Assembly: GCF_013463155.1 (NCBI RefSeq) | Contig: NZ_CP040781.1 | Location: 310,001 to 374,000, forward strand | Length of the DNA stretch: 64,000 nt | Origin: Staphylococcus sp. 17KM0847 | Lineage (GTDB): Bacteria; Bacillota; Bacilli; Staphylococcales; Staphylococcaceae | Direction: 5' to 3' | Shown here: piece by piece, positions 45,497 to 55,583 of the stretch | How positions within the stretch are numbered: position 1 is the first letter of the stretch | How the letters are laid out: each line of letters begins with the position of its first letter | The notes under the pieces: model-generated | Told to the model about the DNA's origin: nothing | The model's database searches: none | What the model saw: only the letters and a program-made list of their open reading frames with translations | Position numbers and translations under genes: made by a program

Positions 45497-46387
45497 ATGA
45501 AAATATTTAAAATTATTGTTGTTGTTTGCTGTATGGTGGGACTTGTTGCATGTGGGAATCAGGCTAAACAGGATAAAAAGGATTTTGATCAACAGATGAC
45601 AAAAGTCATACATAAAGAACAAGTGTTTAATAAAACTTTAGATGAGATGTCATTGGATCAGTTGTCCCATTTGAGTCGAGAAGAGATAACAGATAAGAAT
45701 AAAGAAACTTTTAAAAATATAAAAAAGAAAATAAACAGAACATTAAAACCGCAGTTTGATGATTATAAAAAGGAAGCAGAGGCGCTTCCGGATACCAATG
45801 AAGATTTAAATTCAGTAAAACAAGCATATTTGATGGGGATTAAGGGTAAAGAACAAGAAGTGGAACAATTAGAACGCTTTGTTACATTATGTATTTCATC
45901 CATAGATACGAATGAACATATTCTGGAGAACACACAGCAATTTGAAAAACATCGGTCTAATGTTGAAAAGTATATGAAAAAAGCACAATCCACTCAAGAA
46001 GGTGTTGATGAAAGTCGTGCTTTAGAAGAAATACTAGAGTCAAATAATAATGAAATTCAAAAAAGTGTAGAAGACGCTATGACGCATGATAGTGATGAAG
46101 ACCAAGCAAAAGTATTCAAAAATACAACAATCCCATTGATTCAACAACAAATTAAAACATTGAATCAAAAACAATTGAGTGTTCATGATGTCAGTCTTGC
46201 ACGGCAAAGTGCAATTGAAATGTACTATGATTTGGCACATTATTATCAATCACGCATTAAAACGATTGAGTATAGTAAGGCATTGTCAGAAATAGATGTT
46301 CATACATTAATTCAATCATCTAAGGATTTGAAACATTATGATGAAGCATTCCAAGAGAAGTACGAAAATATTGATGAAGCGAATTAA
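45497..46387 (+). CDS. YkyA-family lipoprotein
   Basis: A 296-residue predicted lipoprotein: a basic N-terminus, a hydrophobic core and a lipobox LVAC with Cys19 as lipidation site. The rest is helical and charged, likely coiled coil, and matches the YkyA putative cell-wall-binding family. It would be anchored to the outer face of the membrane. The start ATG 45497 follows AAGGGGTG. Function is not established. Confidence 0.82.
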   Translation: MKIFKIIVVVCCMVGLVACGNQAKQDKKDFDQQMTKVIHKEQVFNKTLDEMSLDQLSHLSREEITDKNKETFKNIKKKINRTLKPQFDDYKKEAEALPDTNEDLNSVKQAYLMGIKGKEQEVEQLERFVTLCISSIDTNEHILENTQQFEKHRSNVEKYMKKAQSTQEGVDESRALEEILESNNNEIQKSVEDAMTHDSDEDQAKVFKNTTIPLIQQQIKTLNQKQLSVHDVSLARQSAIEMYYDLAHYYQSRIKTIEYSKALSEIDVHTLIQSSKDLKHYDEAFQEKYENIDEAN

Positions 46388-46432
46388 AACTTGTAATTCG
46401 ATGTAGCGTACGAGTCAATCTAAAATTTAAGG

Positions 46433-46461
46433 TTAACAAAGGTATGTTTAGTGTGTATAAT
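46433..46461 (+). promoter_or_regulatory. Promoter of the ytxJ-like gene
   Basis: TTAACA (46433-46438), 17 bp, TATAAT (46456-46461). Confidence 0.68.
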
Positions 46462-46538
46462 GGTAAACATTAAGAAAAGTGCGTGGCATTAATTGTAAGA
46501 GAAACGAATTGAAATTTTACTTAGAGGTGAAGTACGTA

Positions 46539-46859
46539 ATGGCTATTAAGCTAACGTCAATAGACCAATTCGAACAAGTGATTACACAAAATCATGATAT
46601 TTTTATTTTAAAACATAGCAACACATGCCCAATTTCAGAAAATGCATTAGATCAGTTCAATAAATTTTTATACGAACGTGATATGGACGGTTATTATATT
46701 GTCGTTCAACAAGAACGTGAACTTTCTAATTATATTGAAGAAAAAACAGGCATTAAACATGAGTCTCCACAAGCATTTTATTTTGTGGACGGTGAAGTGA
46801 AATGGCATGACAGTCACAAAAATATTAATGTATCCTCATTAGCTAAAGCAGAAGGATAA
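46539..46859 (+). CDS. ytxJ: YtxJ/BrxC-type monothiol bacilliredoxin
   Basis: A 106-residue thioredoxin-fold protein with the single active-site cysteine in NTCPIS (Cys30), the mark of YtxJ, also called BrxC. It would remove bacillithiol from S-bacillithiolated proteins in the cytoplasm. The ATG at 46539 follows GAGGTGAAG; the frame is open further up but the longer N-terminus is not family-like. A single gene with its own promoter and terminator. Confidence 0.88.
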   Translation: MAIKLTSIDQFEQVITQNHDIFILKHSNTCPISENALDQFNKFLYERDMDGYYIVVQQERELSNYIEEKTGIKHESPQAFYFVDGEVKWHDSHKNINVSSLAKAEG

Positions 46860-46868
46860 TGAAAAAAT

Positions 46869-46914
46869 AAGAGGACATCACAAGGTTTTAAAAAGTAGAG
46901 TGATGTCCTCTTTT
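46869..46914. terminator. Terminator after ytxJ-like gene
   Basis: AAGAGGACATCAC pairs with GTGATGTCCTCTTTT; perfect 13-bp stem with T tract. Confidence 0.87.
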
Positions 46915-47068
46915 GTGTGGATTAATATAAAATGACTAATAGCAGTTGGAATGGTTATAATGGTGTTCGCTTTATATTGAGTATTTTGAATGTTTATATT
47001 CGACTTTCTGTTTCGTATGCTGTCCATATGTTAAAATGAGTAAGCAATTGAAAGAATGAGGTGACAAA

Positions 47069-48187
47069 ATGAAAGTACTCGTAGCGATGGATGAATTTAG
47101 TGGTATTATTTCAAGTTATGATGCTAACCGCTTTATCGAGGAAGCAGTGGCGAGTCAAGTTAAAGATGCAGATATTGTACAAGTTCCCCTTTTTAATGGT
47201 CGTCATGAATTGTTAAACGCCGTCTTCTTATGGCACTCTGGGACACAGTATCGTATGAATATACATAATCCTAATATGGAGCCAATCGAAGCAGTATATG
47301 GGCGAACAGATAAAGGATTAGGCGTTATAGAAGCTGAACAATTTTTAGTAAGTGATGAACCTATTCCAACACAGACAAGCTATGGATTAGGGGAAGTAAT
47401 CGGTCATGCATTAGATAAAGGTGTGAGACATCTTGCAATTTCTGTGGGAGGTACAAGTGTATTTGATGGCGGTGCAGGAATGTTACAAGCTTTAGGTGTC
47501 CGTTTTTATGATGATGAAGGACGCAGTGTTGATATGCGTGAAGGTGCAGAAAAGATTAAGTATATTCGTCGCATAGATGTTTCTCAGATGCGAGATGACT
47601 TGCAAACATGTCAGCTACAAATTTTGAGTGACTTTGACTGTAATGTATATGGTAAAAATAGTGAGATTATGCAGCGATATGAAGAAATGGGCATTTCGCG
47701 TGACACAGCTGTTGAAATTGATAATTTACTTTGGTATTTCAGTGAACTATTCAAAAATAACTTACATATTGCACTAGGACCTGTCGAGAGAGGTGGTGCA
47801 GGTGGGGGTATTGCGGCAGTAGCTCAAGCATTGATGAATGCAGAAATTATAACGAGCCATGCGTTAGTAGACCAAATTATGGGACTGGATACATTAATAC
47901 AACAAGCAGATTTAATTATTTTTGGTGAAGGAATTAATGAAAAAGACCAACAAATAGAGACATCATCTTTACGCATTGCAGAACTTGCGAATCAATATCA
48001 TAAAGTCTCAATAGCCATTTGTGGGACATCTGATAAATTTAATTACTTTGAAAATATGCAAGTGACAGGAATGTTTAACACATTTACCGAGATGCCAAAA
48101 GCTTATCCAGATTTTAAGATGGGCATACAGTTACGTCAATATACAACACAAGCACTCAAATTATTACAAGCGCAAATTAAAATGTAA
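47069..48187 (+). CDS. Glycerate kinase (GlxK family)
   Basis: A 372-residue GlxK-family kinase. The family blocks VYGRTDKGLGVIE, SVGGTSVFDGGAGMLQALG and the glycine-rich GGAGGGIAAVAQAL are visible. It phosphorylates glycerate, probably to 2-phosphoglycerate, linking it to glycolysis. The ATG follows TGAGGTG. It stands alone and converges with pepT across a terminator. Confidence 0.9.
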   Translation: MKVLVAMDEFSGIISSYDANRFIEEAVASQVKDADIVQVPLFNGRHELLNAVFLWHSGTQYRMNIHNPNMEPIEAVYGRTDKGLGVIEAEQFLVSDEPIPTQTSYGLGEVIGHALDKGVRHLAISVGGTSVFDGGAGMLQALGVRFYDDEGRSVDMREGAEKIKYIRRIDVSQMRDDLQTCQLQILSDFDCNVYGKNSEIMQRYEEMGISRDTAVEIDNLLWYFSELFKNNLHIALGPVERGGAGGGIAAVAQALMNAEIITSHALVDQIMGLDTLIQQADLIIFGEGINEKDQQIETSSLRIAELANQYHKVSIAICGTSDKFNYFENMQVTGMFNTFTEMPKAYPDFKMGIQLRQYTTQALKLLQAQIKM

Positions 48188-48190
48188 TTT

Positions 48191-48240
48191 AAAAGGTGTG
48201 GCATTTAAAGCGATTTTAGCTGTGCCACACCTTTAATTTT
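48191..48240. terminator. Bidirectional terminator
   Basis: AAAAGGTGTGGCA pairs with TGTGCCACACCTTT, between the convergent glycerate kinase and pepT genes. Confidence 0.83.
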
Positions 48241-48241
48241 T

Positions 48242-49468
48242 CTAATATTCCGTTGCTTTACGTACAATACCAATAATAACTTGTACGGCTTGAACCATAA
48301 CGTCAATAGAGGCATACTCATAAGGACCGTGGAAGTTATCACAACCTGTAAAAATATTAGGGGTAGGTAATCCCATGAAGGAAAGTTGTGAACCATCTGT
48401 ACCACCACGAATTGGCGCAGTATTTGGTGTGATACCAAGATCGGCAAATACTGCTTTGGGTAAATCAATGATATGTGGATAAGGTTTAATTTGTTCTGCC
48501 ATATTATGGTATTGATCATTAATTACAATATTGACAGGTTGATATGAATAGCGTGCATTAAGATCGCGTTGTATATTGATTAACTGTTGTTTACGTCCTT
48601 CAAATTTTGTGCGGTCGTGATCACGGATAATATATTGCGATGTCGCTTTCTCAACGTTACCCTCCAGTTGCATTAAGTGGAAGAAACCTTCGTAGCCCTC
48701 TGTATGTTCAGGTACTTCTGATTCAGGTAAGCGCTGGTTAAACATAGTCGCTAAGTTCAGTGCGTTCACCATTTTGTTTTTAGCAGAACCAGGGTGTACA
48801 TTTACACCTTCGAAAGTAACTACTGCTTCTGCCGCATTAAAACTTTCAAATTGTAATTCGCCAAGTTGACTTCCATCCATTGTGTAAGCAAAGTCTGCAT
48901 CAAAACGTTGAACGTCAAAACGATGTGGTCCGCGACCAATTTCTTCATCTGGTGTAAAGGCAACCCGAATGCGACCGTGTGGCACATCAGGATGTTTAAC
49001 GAGATAATGAAGTGCTTCCATAATTTCTACAACACCTGCTTTATCATCCGCCCCAAGTAAAGAAGTCCCGTCTGTTGTCATAAGCGTATGTCCCTTAACT
49101 TTTTGCATGTCAGGGAAAACCTCAGGGTCGATATAGCGCTCAGAAGTCCCCAGTTGAATGACACCACCATCATAATAATCAATGATCTGTGGTCGTACAT
49201 TGTCGGCATTGAAGTCTGGAGAGGTGTCGACATGTGCTAAAAACCCAATTGTAGGAATCTTTGTATCAACATTAGCGGGTAAAGTTGCAAATAAGTAGCC
49301 GTGTGAATCTATATCCGTTTCTAAACCTAAATCTTTTAACTCTTCTTCCAGTAGTCGTAACAAATCCCATTGTTGAGATGTTGAAGGTGTCGTGTCACTA
49401 TTAGGATCTGATTGTGTGTTAATTGTAACGTAGCGTGTGAGCCTTTCTATAATTGCATCTTTCATCAT
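48242..49468 (-). CDS. pepT: Peptidase T (tripeptide aminopeptidase)
   Basis: A 408-residue M20-family metallopeptidase. Zinc-binding residues sit in [28 protein letters not shown] and MDGSQLG, with a dimerisation domain in the middle and GGTDGSQLS near the end. It cleaves N-terminal residues from tripeptides in the cytoplasm, a natural complement to the POT transporters. The ATG follows AAGGAAG. Two exporter genes lie 12 bp upstream on the same strand. Confidence 0.95.
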   Translation of the reverse strand: MMKDAIIERLTRYVTINTQSDPNSDTTPSTSQQWDLLRLLEEELKDLGLETDIDSHGYLFATLPANVDTKIPTIGFLAHVDTSPDFNADNVRPQIIDYYDGGVIQLGTSERYIDPEVFPDMQKVKGHTLMTTDGTSLLGADDKAGVVEIMEALHYLVKHPDVPHGRIRVAFTPDEEIGRGPHRFDVQRFDADFAYTMDGSQLGELQFESFNAAEAVVTFEGVNVHPGSAKNKMVNALNLATMFNQRLPESEVPEHTEGYEGFFHLMQLEGNVEKATSQYIIRDHDRTKFEGRKQQLINIQRDLNARYSYQPVNIVINDQYHNMAEQIKPYPHIIDLPKAVFADLGITPNTAPIRGGTDGSQLSFMGLPTPNIFTGCDNFHGPYEYASIDVMVQAVQVIIGIVRKATEY

Positions 49469-49480
49469 TTGTACACTTCC

Positions 49481-49984
49481 TTAAATTCGGTTGTTCATAT
49501 GATAACCTTTACGATATGTTTTGCCTTTTAGTTTACCATACCCATGCTTGATGCGTGTATAAATATAGTAAAAGATTTCAGCACATAAAATACCGAATGC
49601 AATGGCACCTGATGTGAGTGTTACTTCTAAAAATTGATTGACTGCAGGTGTATAAGCATTGGTTACTAATAAACGAGTGGCTTCGTATGCCGCCCCTCCG
49701 GGAACGAGTGGGATAATACCCGGGACGATAAAAATAATAACCGGACGTTTATAATGCCGACTCATTGTGTGACTCATCATACCTAAAATAAAACTTCCTA
49801 AAAAAGCAGCCATTACAGTACCGTAGTTTAAATCAATGGTAAATTTATAAATAATCCATCCCATGGCACCAACAAATCCTGATGCCAGTAAGAGGCGTTT
49901 AGGCGCATTGAACAGAATTGAAAAAAGCATTGTTGAAATAAAGCTAATGATAAATTGTGCGACGTAATAAAAAATGAACGTCAT
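49481..49984 (-). CDS. ThrE_2-type (DUF3815) threonine/serine exporter subunit
   Basis: A 167-residue membrane protein with about five helices and the PGIIPLVPGGAAYEATR motif of the ThrE_2/DUF3815 family. It corresponds to the C-terminal half of the Corynebacterium threonine exporter ThrE. It follows the N-terminal-half gene by 15 bp, so the two make a split exporter. The substrate (threonine or serine) is inferred from the family. Confidence 0.85.
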   Translation of the reverse strand: MTFIFYYVAQFIISFISTMLFSILFNAPKRLLLASGFVGAMGWIIYKFTIDLNYGTVMAAFLGSFILGMMSHTMSRHYKRPVIIFIVPGIIPLVPGGAAYEATRLLVTNAYTPAVNQFLEVTLTSGAIAFGILCAEIFYYIYTRIKHGYGKLKGKTYRKGYHMNNRI

Positions 49985-49999
49985 TGTGTAATCTCCTTT

Positions 50000-50761
50000 C
50001 TAAAAGATTAATAAGACGATAGCAACACCTGCACCAATCGCAAATGCTGTTAATGCTGCTTCAACACCTCTTGACATACCTGCAAGTAATTCGCCAGCCA
50101 TAAGATCTCGAATTGCATTTGTAATTAAAATACCGGGTACAAGAGGCATAACACCAGCAATTGTAATAATATCTTGGTTTATTGCCCATCCAATCTTGGT
50201 GAAAAAAGCAGCAATCACAATAACGACCATCGAGCTGATAAACTCAGAGAAAAATTTTATTTGAATAAAGCGCTGTACAATGTCAAATGTTAAAAATGCT
50301 CCGGCTCCAGCGAGAACGGCATATAAAAAGTCGTGACGAACACCGCCAAACATAAATAAGAAGAAGCCCGATGCAATCGCTGCAGATAGAAATTTTATAA
50401 TAAAAGAATATTGTAAAGAGGCTTGTTCTAAGTGGATGAGTTCTGATTTCGCTTCATCTAAAGTTAATTCATCTCGCGAAATTTTACGTGAAACATTATT
50501 GGCGATAGCTATTTTCTCTAAGTCTGTTGTTCGCTCACGTACGCGAACGAGTCGCGTATTTGTGCGGTCATTCAGGGAGAATATAATAGCTGTCGACGTT
50601 ACAAACGCATAAGTGTCTTCAAGTCCAAAACTTGCGGCAATGCGTCCCATTGTATCTTCTACACGGTATGTTTCGGCACCACTTTCTAATAGAACTTTAC
50701 CTGCCAGTAATACGACATCGATGACTTTGTTTTCATCTATAATCGTCAATGATTCAGCCAT
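50000..50761 (-). CDS. ThrE-type (DUF1212) threonine/serine exporter subunit
   Basis: A 253-residue protein with a soluble N-terminal part (about 1-115, LLESGAETYRVEDTM and RTNTRLVRVRERTTDLEKIA) and about five C-terminal helices with MPLVPGILITNAIRDLMAG. This is the DUF1212/ThrE family. With the next gene it forms a split ThrE exporter. The ATG follows AGGAGG. Position upstream of pepT suggests export of amino acids released from peptides, an inference from context. Confidence 0.87.
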   Translation of the reverse strand: MAESLTIIDENKVIDVVLLAGKVLLESGAETYRVEDTMGRIAASFGLEDTYAFVTSTAIIFSLNDRTNTRLVRVRERTTDLEKIAIANNVSRKISRDELTLDEAKSELIHLEQASLQYSFIIKFLSAAIASGFFLFMFGGVRHDFLYAVLAGAGAFLTFDIVQRFIQIKFFSEFISSMVVIVIAAFFTKIGWAINQDIITIAGVMPLVPGILITNAIRDLMAGELLAGMSRGVEAALTAFAIGAGVAIVLLIF

Positions 50762-50934
50762 GAGAGGGCCTCCTTTTGTTTTTATAGCTCAAATCAATTG
50801 TCAGTCTACATGGGAATACAAGGAGTTGCAATACATAAAGATAAAATAGTCTAATTGTGAGATGAAATTTTATGTATCGTCATGATATTTCACAATTGTC
50901 TATTTATAGCGTGTGCAACTTTATATGTCATTCC

Positions 50935-50984
50935 CAATGAAAAAGGACTGGAAACATTATGAGGGGAATGTTTCTAGTCCTTAG
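50935..50984 (-). terminator. Terminator after gdpS
   Basis: Minus strand AAGGACTAGAAACATT pairs with AATGTTTCCAGTCCTT, then TTTT. Confidence 0.85.
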
Positions 50985-50988
50985 TAGG

Positions 50989-52059
50989 TTATTGAAGTTT
51001 AATAATTGGATTGAACATCACTTTGTTGCGCCCTTCGTTCTTAGCAACATGTAACATATCATCCGCATCTTTAAATACTTTGCGCTGTGATTTATAATCT
51101 TCATCTGTTAAATAACCCACCCCGATAGAGACGGAGAGTTTAATGATCGTTTTGTCTGGCAAATGAAAGCTCGACTTTTCGACCGCTGTACGAATGCTTT
51201 CTGCTAATTTTACACACTCATCTAATGAATAATTGCGTAAAACAATCGAAAACTCTTCGCCCCCATTACGAAAAATTCTTGTTTTTTTAGGAACATAATT
51301 TTCAAGTAAGTGTGCCATTTGTTTCAAAACAGCATCTCCAGCACTGTGTGTATGCGCATCGTTGACATCTTTAAAGCCATCAATATCAATCAACAATAAA
51401 CTTAAGCTTTCAGAATGCTTATGTGCAGCTTGAGTCATCATGTTGAGATGGCGATCAAATTCTTTTACATTACCAAGACCGGTCAAGTAGTCTAATGTTT
51501 CTTCATTTTCATAGCGTTCAATCAAGTTGAAAAAATGATGAAGATCAACAAAAAATAGTGTAGTTACCAATGTTGCAACGATGGAGAGAGGGATTAAATA
51601 AATAACAGCCATGACATCATAATTAGAGAATAGTAGTGCGATTATCAATAAAATGACAATACTGATGATATTTAGAATTTGTATAGCGATGATATGGTTA
51701 TATTTTATGAATGGTCCAATTGTACTTGTAACACTTGCGATAATGATAAGTGCAAGTGCAAAGACAAGCGACATACTTAATGCAAAATAGCCGACCAATG
51801 CAATGATGACTGCAGAGGTGAAAGTGTAAAATGTATTAGTATATCGACCTAAGAATAAAAGCGGTACAAATGAGAGTTGAAGTGCGTACTCTCCGATAGT
51901 AACAGGGTACAACGCAAGCAGAAGCCCCACAATAGTCATTAACACAGTGATGTAACTCTTGGAGAATCGAAAATCATGCGACTCAGCATATTGAAGGCGA
52001 TGAAATACATAAATACCTGCGATTGTGACTGAAATATTATAAATAATTGCTTCGATCAT
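50989..52059 (-). CDS. gdpS: GGDEF-domain membrane protein GdpS
   Basis: A 356-residue protein with six or so N-terminal helices (to about residue 180) and a C-terminal GGDEF domain. The active-site motif reads GGEEF (in [13 protein letters not shown]), with [13 protein letters not shown] upstream. In S. aureus GdpS is the single GGDEF protein; it affects biofilm and surface protein expression without measurable c-di-GMP synthesis. GGEEF is a permitted active variant, so activity cannot be judged by eye. Start ATG follows AAAGGAGA. Confidence 0.93.
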   Translation of the reverse strand: MIEAIIYNISVTIAGIYVFHRLQYAESHDFRFSKSYITVLMTIVGLLLALYPVTIGEYALQLSFVPLLFLGRYTNTFYTFTSAVIIALVGYFALSMSLVFALALIIIASVTSTIGPFIKYNHIIAIQILNIISIVILLIIALLFSNYDVMAVIYLIPLSIVATLVTTLFFVDLHHFFNLIERYENEETLDYLTGLGNVKEFDRHLNMMTQAAHKHSESLSLLLIDIDGFKDVNDAHTHSAGDAVLKQMAHLLENYVPKKTRIFRNGGEEFSIVLRNYSLDECVKLAESIRTAVEKSSFHLPDKTIIKLSVSIGVGYLTDEDYKSQRKVFKDADDMLHVAKNEGRNKVMFNPIIKLQ

Positions 52060-52320
52060 AAGCTACGTCTCCTTTACACTAACTTCTATTGTATTGGAAA
52101 AGCATCTGTTTGTCATCAACTAAGATAGTAAAACATAATAGAAGCATTATAGTATTTTAAGAGGCTTTGTATAGTGAGATGTGGTAAAATAATGAAATTA
52201 GAGTATAGAACATAATTAGAGGTATCCATATGTTTCGTATGCTAGAATACGACGAAGCATAGTATTTTAAGTATAAATCATAAAAGTAAAAGATTTTATT
52301 TTAGTTGTGAAGGTGAACTG

Positions 52321-53367
52321 ATGTACACATTAACACTTATTGTCGTTTCCATGATAATCAGTTTAATAGTAACACCGATTGCGATTGCTATATCAAAAAA
52401 ACTAGATATTGTGGATAAACCCAACATTCGTAAAGTACATACGAAACCCATTTCAATGATGGGAGGGGCTGTCGTTTTAATTTCATTTTTTATTGGTGTA
52501 TGGTTAGGAAATCCAATTGAACGTGAGATTAAGCCACTGTTATTAGGTGCTATCGTTATCTATTTAGTAGGGCTGATAGATGACTTATATGATCTGAAAC
52601 CTACTTTAAAACTACTAGGTCAGATTGTTGCTGCTTCAATTGTGGTGATGTATGGTGTGACTATTGATTTTATTTCATTACCAATGGGGTTAACCATTCA
52701 TTTTGGGTGGTTAAGTATTCCAATTACGATTCTTTGGTTTGTTGCAATTATTAATGCGATTAATTTAATAGACGGTTTAGATGGTTTAGCGGCAGGTGTA
52801 TCAACCATTGCACTCATTACTGTCGCGTTCATTGCTATTTTGCAAGGGAATATTTTTATTATTATGATTTGTAGTGTGCTAATTGGGGCACTATTAGGAT
52901 TTTTAGTGTTTAACTTTCATCCTGCAAAAATCTTTCTAGGAGATAATGGTGCTTTATTACTGGGGTTTATTATCGGCTTTGTTTCGTTACTCGGTTTTAA
53001 AAATATTACACTCATCTCACTGTTTTTCCCTGTCGTAATCTTAGCAGTACCATTTATTGATACATTGTTTGCGATGATACGCCGTTTTAAAAAAGGTCAA
53101 CATATTATGCAAGCGGATAAATCACATCTACATCATAAGCTACTTGCACTCGGCTATACGCACCGCCAGACAGTAGTGCTTATCTATGCGATTGCTATTA
53201 TGTTTAGCGTGGTAAGTATTATCTTGTATTTGTCGCAGCCGTGGGGTGTATTTTTGATGGTTATTTTGATTGTTATTACAATTGAGCTGATTGTAGAGTT
53301 TACGGGGCTTGTGGATGATGATTATCGTCCGTTGCTTAATCTTATTACACGTAGTAACGAGCGTTAA
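52321..53367 (+). CDS. tarO: Undecaprenyl-phosphate GlcNAc-1-phosphate transferase
   Basis: A 348-residue membrane enzyme of the MraY/WecA family with about 11 helices. Conserved motifs are GLIDDLYDLKP, NLIDGLDGLAAG, HPAKIFLGDNGALL and DKSHLHHKLL. It transfers GlcNAc-1-phosphate to undecaprenyl phosphate, the first step of wall teichoic acid synthesis. In S. aureus it is tarO/tagO, also called llm. Start ATG follows GAAGGTGA. It is monocistronic and converges with yigZ. Confidence 0.93.
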   Translation: MYTLTLIVVSMIISLIVTPIAIAISKKLDIVDKPNIRKVHTKPISMMGGAVVLISFFIGVWLGNPIEREIKPLLLGAIVIYLVGLIDDLYDLKPTLKLLGQIVAASIVVMYGVTIDFISLPMGLTIHFGWLSIPITILWFVAIINAINLIDGLDGLAAGVSTIALITVAFIAILQGNIFIIMICSVLIGALLGFLVFNFHPAKIFLGDNGALLLGFIIGFVSLLGFKNITLISLFFPVVILAVPFIDTLFAMIRRFKKGQHIMQADKSHLHHKLLALGYTHRQTVVLIYAIAIMFSVVSIILYLSQPWGVFLMVILIVITIELIVEFTGLVDDDYRPLLNLITRSNER

Positions 53368-53445
53368 TTTTAAAATATTGATAATGGTTAAGCGACGTGT
53401 TAAGTCTATCGAATTGGTGAGAGGCTTTTGAATGACTCATAAGTA

Positions 53446-53505
53446 TGAGGTGTGAGGGGACAGAAAGTTTGTTTTTACAAAGTGCTTTCATAGTCCCCTC
53501 CTCAT
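53446..53505. repeat. Intergenic palindromic repeat (copy B), probable bidirectional terminator
   Basis: TGAGG and GAGGGGAC at the left pair with GTCCCCTCCTCA at the right; the centre carries GAAAG and CTTTC around TTTTTACAAAG. It shares this layout and much sequence with copy A at 37463-37510 and lies between convergent tarO and yigZ. Confidence 0.68.
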
Positions 53506-53547
53506 CTTAATAAAGCCATTAACTATCGTAGCTGTTTGTAACAACGG

Positions 53548-54183
53548 TTAATCAATATCAAAAGGAAGACGTTTAACGGGATCTTCTATTAAAGAAAACT
53601 TTGCTTGAGTATGTGCATTCAAAAAGGAAATAAAGGATGCTCTCTCCTCTTCAATAACGTCGATATGATATGTCACTTTATCTGTATAAACAGTATCTCT
53701 TAAAAAGAATGGAGATGATTGTAATTCGTATTCAAACTTACCTGTTAAGTCATAATCGATGGTCACACGTGTCGGAATCGCAGGACGTAATTCAATGCGT
53801 CCAATATCTTGTATGACGTCTCTAACTGCACCGCCATATGCACGAATAAGTCCTCCTGTACCAAGTTTAATACCACCAAAATAGCGCGTAACAACGACTG
53901 CTGCATTATGAATGTCATGCTTTTTCAACATCTCCAGCATAGGTACACCAGCTGTCCCACTCGGTTCACCATCATCGTTTGCCTTTTGAATATGCATCGT
54001 ATCACCAACTGTATATGCAGAACAATTATGCGTTGCTTCTCGATGTTCTTTCTTTTTTTGTTCAATAAAGGTTCTGGCTTCTTCTTCCGTTTGAACAGGT
54101 TGAATGTGTGCGATAAATCGAGATTTATTAATTACATTTTCAATAATATGCTCACCTTTAATTGTAATGACAGAGCGTGTCAT
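53548..54183 (-). CDS. yigZ: YigZ/IMPACT family protein
   Basis: A 211-residue UPF0029/IMPACT-family protein. Visible blocks are INKSRFIAHIQPV, ATHNCSAYTVG, DDGEPSGTAGVPMLEML and VVVTRYFGGIKLGTGGLIRAYGG. Its molecular function in bacteria is unsettled. I chose ATG 54183 because the upstream ATG 54192 directly abuts AAAGG, while 54183 has suitable spacing. Confidence 0.9.
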   Translation of the reverse strand: MTRSVITIKGEHIIENVINKSRFIAHIQPVQTEEEARTFIEQKKKEHREATHNCSAYTVGDTMHIQKANDDGEPSGTAGVPMLEMLKKHDIHNAAVVVTRYFGGIKLGTGGLIRAYGGAVRDVIQDIGRIELRPAIPTRVTIDYDLTGKFEYELQSSPFFLRDTVYTDKVTYHIDVIEEERASFISFLNAHTQAKFSLIEDPVKRLPFDID

Positions 54184-54536
54184 AGAAGTCATCCTTTACA
54201 TCATAGTTTAGTAAGATTATTATACTATATTTCATGACGAAAATAATAGCATGCATTATTTTGTATATAAAATAGTAAAGAACATCATGAATTATGAGTT
54301 TATAAAATAAATAGCATTAATGAATGAAATTTGATATAAATGAATGTATGATATAAATAGACTTGTTTTATGAGGCGAGAATATGAACTTTGAGATGACT
54401 GATTAGGTTCTACATAGAAGTATTATTGTAGAGTTGGGAAGTGCAAGGATTTTAATCATTGGACGTTTATCCCACTCTTAACAAATTGTAACATGAGGAA
54501 AGATCACATTTGATATTCATAGAGGAGGACGATGAG
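54184..54536. other. Non-coding gap between yigZ and fakB1
   Basis: About 350 bp, AT-rich, with no supported gene. It holds a repeat of GATATAAAT (about 54333 and 54350) and an imperfect hairpin AGAGTTGGGA with TCCCACTCTT (about 54432-54481). The hairpin recalls the common staphylococcal intergenic motif with AGTGGGA. No clear promoter could be singled out. Confidence 0.5.
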
Positions 54537-55415
54537 ATGAAAATAGCTGTGATGACAGATTCAACAAGCTATATCCCTCAATCTATCTTAAAACAACATA
54601 ATATACGCACCGTGCCATTGAGCATTACATTAGAAAATGGTGAAAATTATAAAGAGAATGAGACAATCTTTGCAGATGAGTTTTTTTCGATTTTAGCACA
54701 ATCAGATACTATCCCAACAACAAGCCAACCAGCAATTGGTGAAATGATTAATGCTTATGAGGCGTATAGAGAAGAAGGTTACACGGATATTATCGTGGTA
54801 CATTTGTCCAGCGGTATTAGTGGTGCGTACCAAACGGCTGTACAAGCAGCTGATATGGTAGAAGGAATTAATGTATTTCCATTTGATTCTAAGATTGCTT
54901 GCTTGCCAGAAGGTGCTTTTGCTTTACGCGCTATCAATCTTATTGAAGAGGGTAAAGATGTACAGGAGATATTAGCAGACCTTGAGGAAATGCGTGATCA
55001 TACAGGTGCTTATTTAGTTGTAGATGATTTGAAAAACCTTCATAAAAGTGGACGTATTACAGGGGCACAGGCATGGATTGGTAATCTATTAAAAATGAAG
55101 CCCGTATTGACTTTTGAAGATGGTTTAATAGTGCCTTATGAAAAAGTACGGACGAAAAAACGCGCTTTAAAGTTGATTGAAGAACAAGCAATTGCGTTAT
55201 CGGAAAAATTTGAAACAGCAACAATTATGATTATTGGTGGCGATAATAAAGAAGAATCGCATAGTGTATACCAAGATATGGTTATGCGTTTCCCTGAGAA
55301 AAATATCGTGTTTTCAGAATTTGGTCCTGTTATTTCTTCACACTTAGGTTTAGGTAGTTTTGGTATAGGGGTGACAAATCGTTATATCCAAGTGCCAGAA
55401 TATGAAGAAGAATAA
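54537..55415 (+). CDS. fakB1: DegV-family fatty-acid-binding protein FakB1
   Basis: A 292-residue DegV-family protein. The fatty-acid-binding signature is DSTSYI at the N-terminus, TTSQPAIGE, HLSSGISGAYQTA and FDSK. FakB proteins present exogenous fatty acids to kinase FakA for phosphorylation at the membrane. Position directly before comFA-comFC-hpf-secA matches FakB1 (saturated-fatty-acid binding) rather than FakB2 in S. aureus. Start ATG 54537 follows GAGGAGG. Confidence 0.87.
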   Translation: MKIAVMTDSTSYIPQSILKQHNIRTVPLSITLENGENYKENETIFADEFFSILAQSDTIPTTSQPAIGEMINAYEAYREEGYTDIIVVHLSSGISGAYQTAVQAADMVEGINVFPFDSKIACLPEGAFALRAINLIEEGKDVQEILADLEEMRDHTGAYLVVDDLKNLHKSGRITGAQAWIGNLLKMKPVLTFEDGLIVPYEKVRTKKRALKLIEEQAIALSEKFETATIMIIGGDNKEESHSVYQDMVMRFPEKNIVFSEFGPVISSHLGLGSFGIGVTNRYIQVPEYEEE

Positions 55416-55436
55416 TATAAATACAAAATTAAGCAT

Positions 55437-55483
55437 AGCGATGAGATGTTCTATATTCATAGAATATTTCATCGCTTATTTTG
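55437..55483 (+). terminator. Terminator after fakB1
   Basis: AGCGATGAGATGTTCTAT (55437 onward) pairs with ATAGAATATTTCATCGCT around ATTC, then TATTTT. Confidence 0.85.
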
Positions 55484-55583
55484 ATTGTTTGGCGCTGTGA
55501 TCAACGACTTAATAACTAAAAATGAAAAATTCTAAAGTAATGATTGAGAAAAAAACGTGTACATATATAAAGGGGGGATAGAG

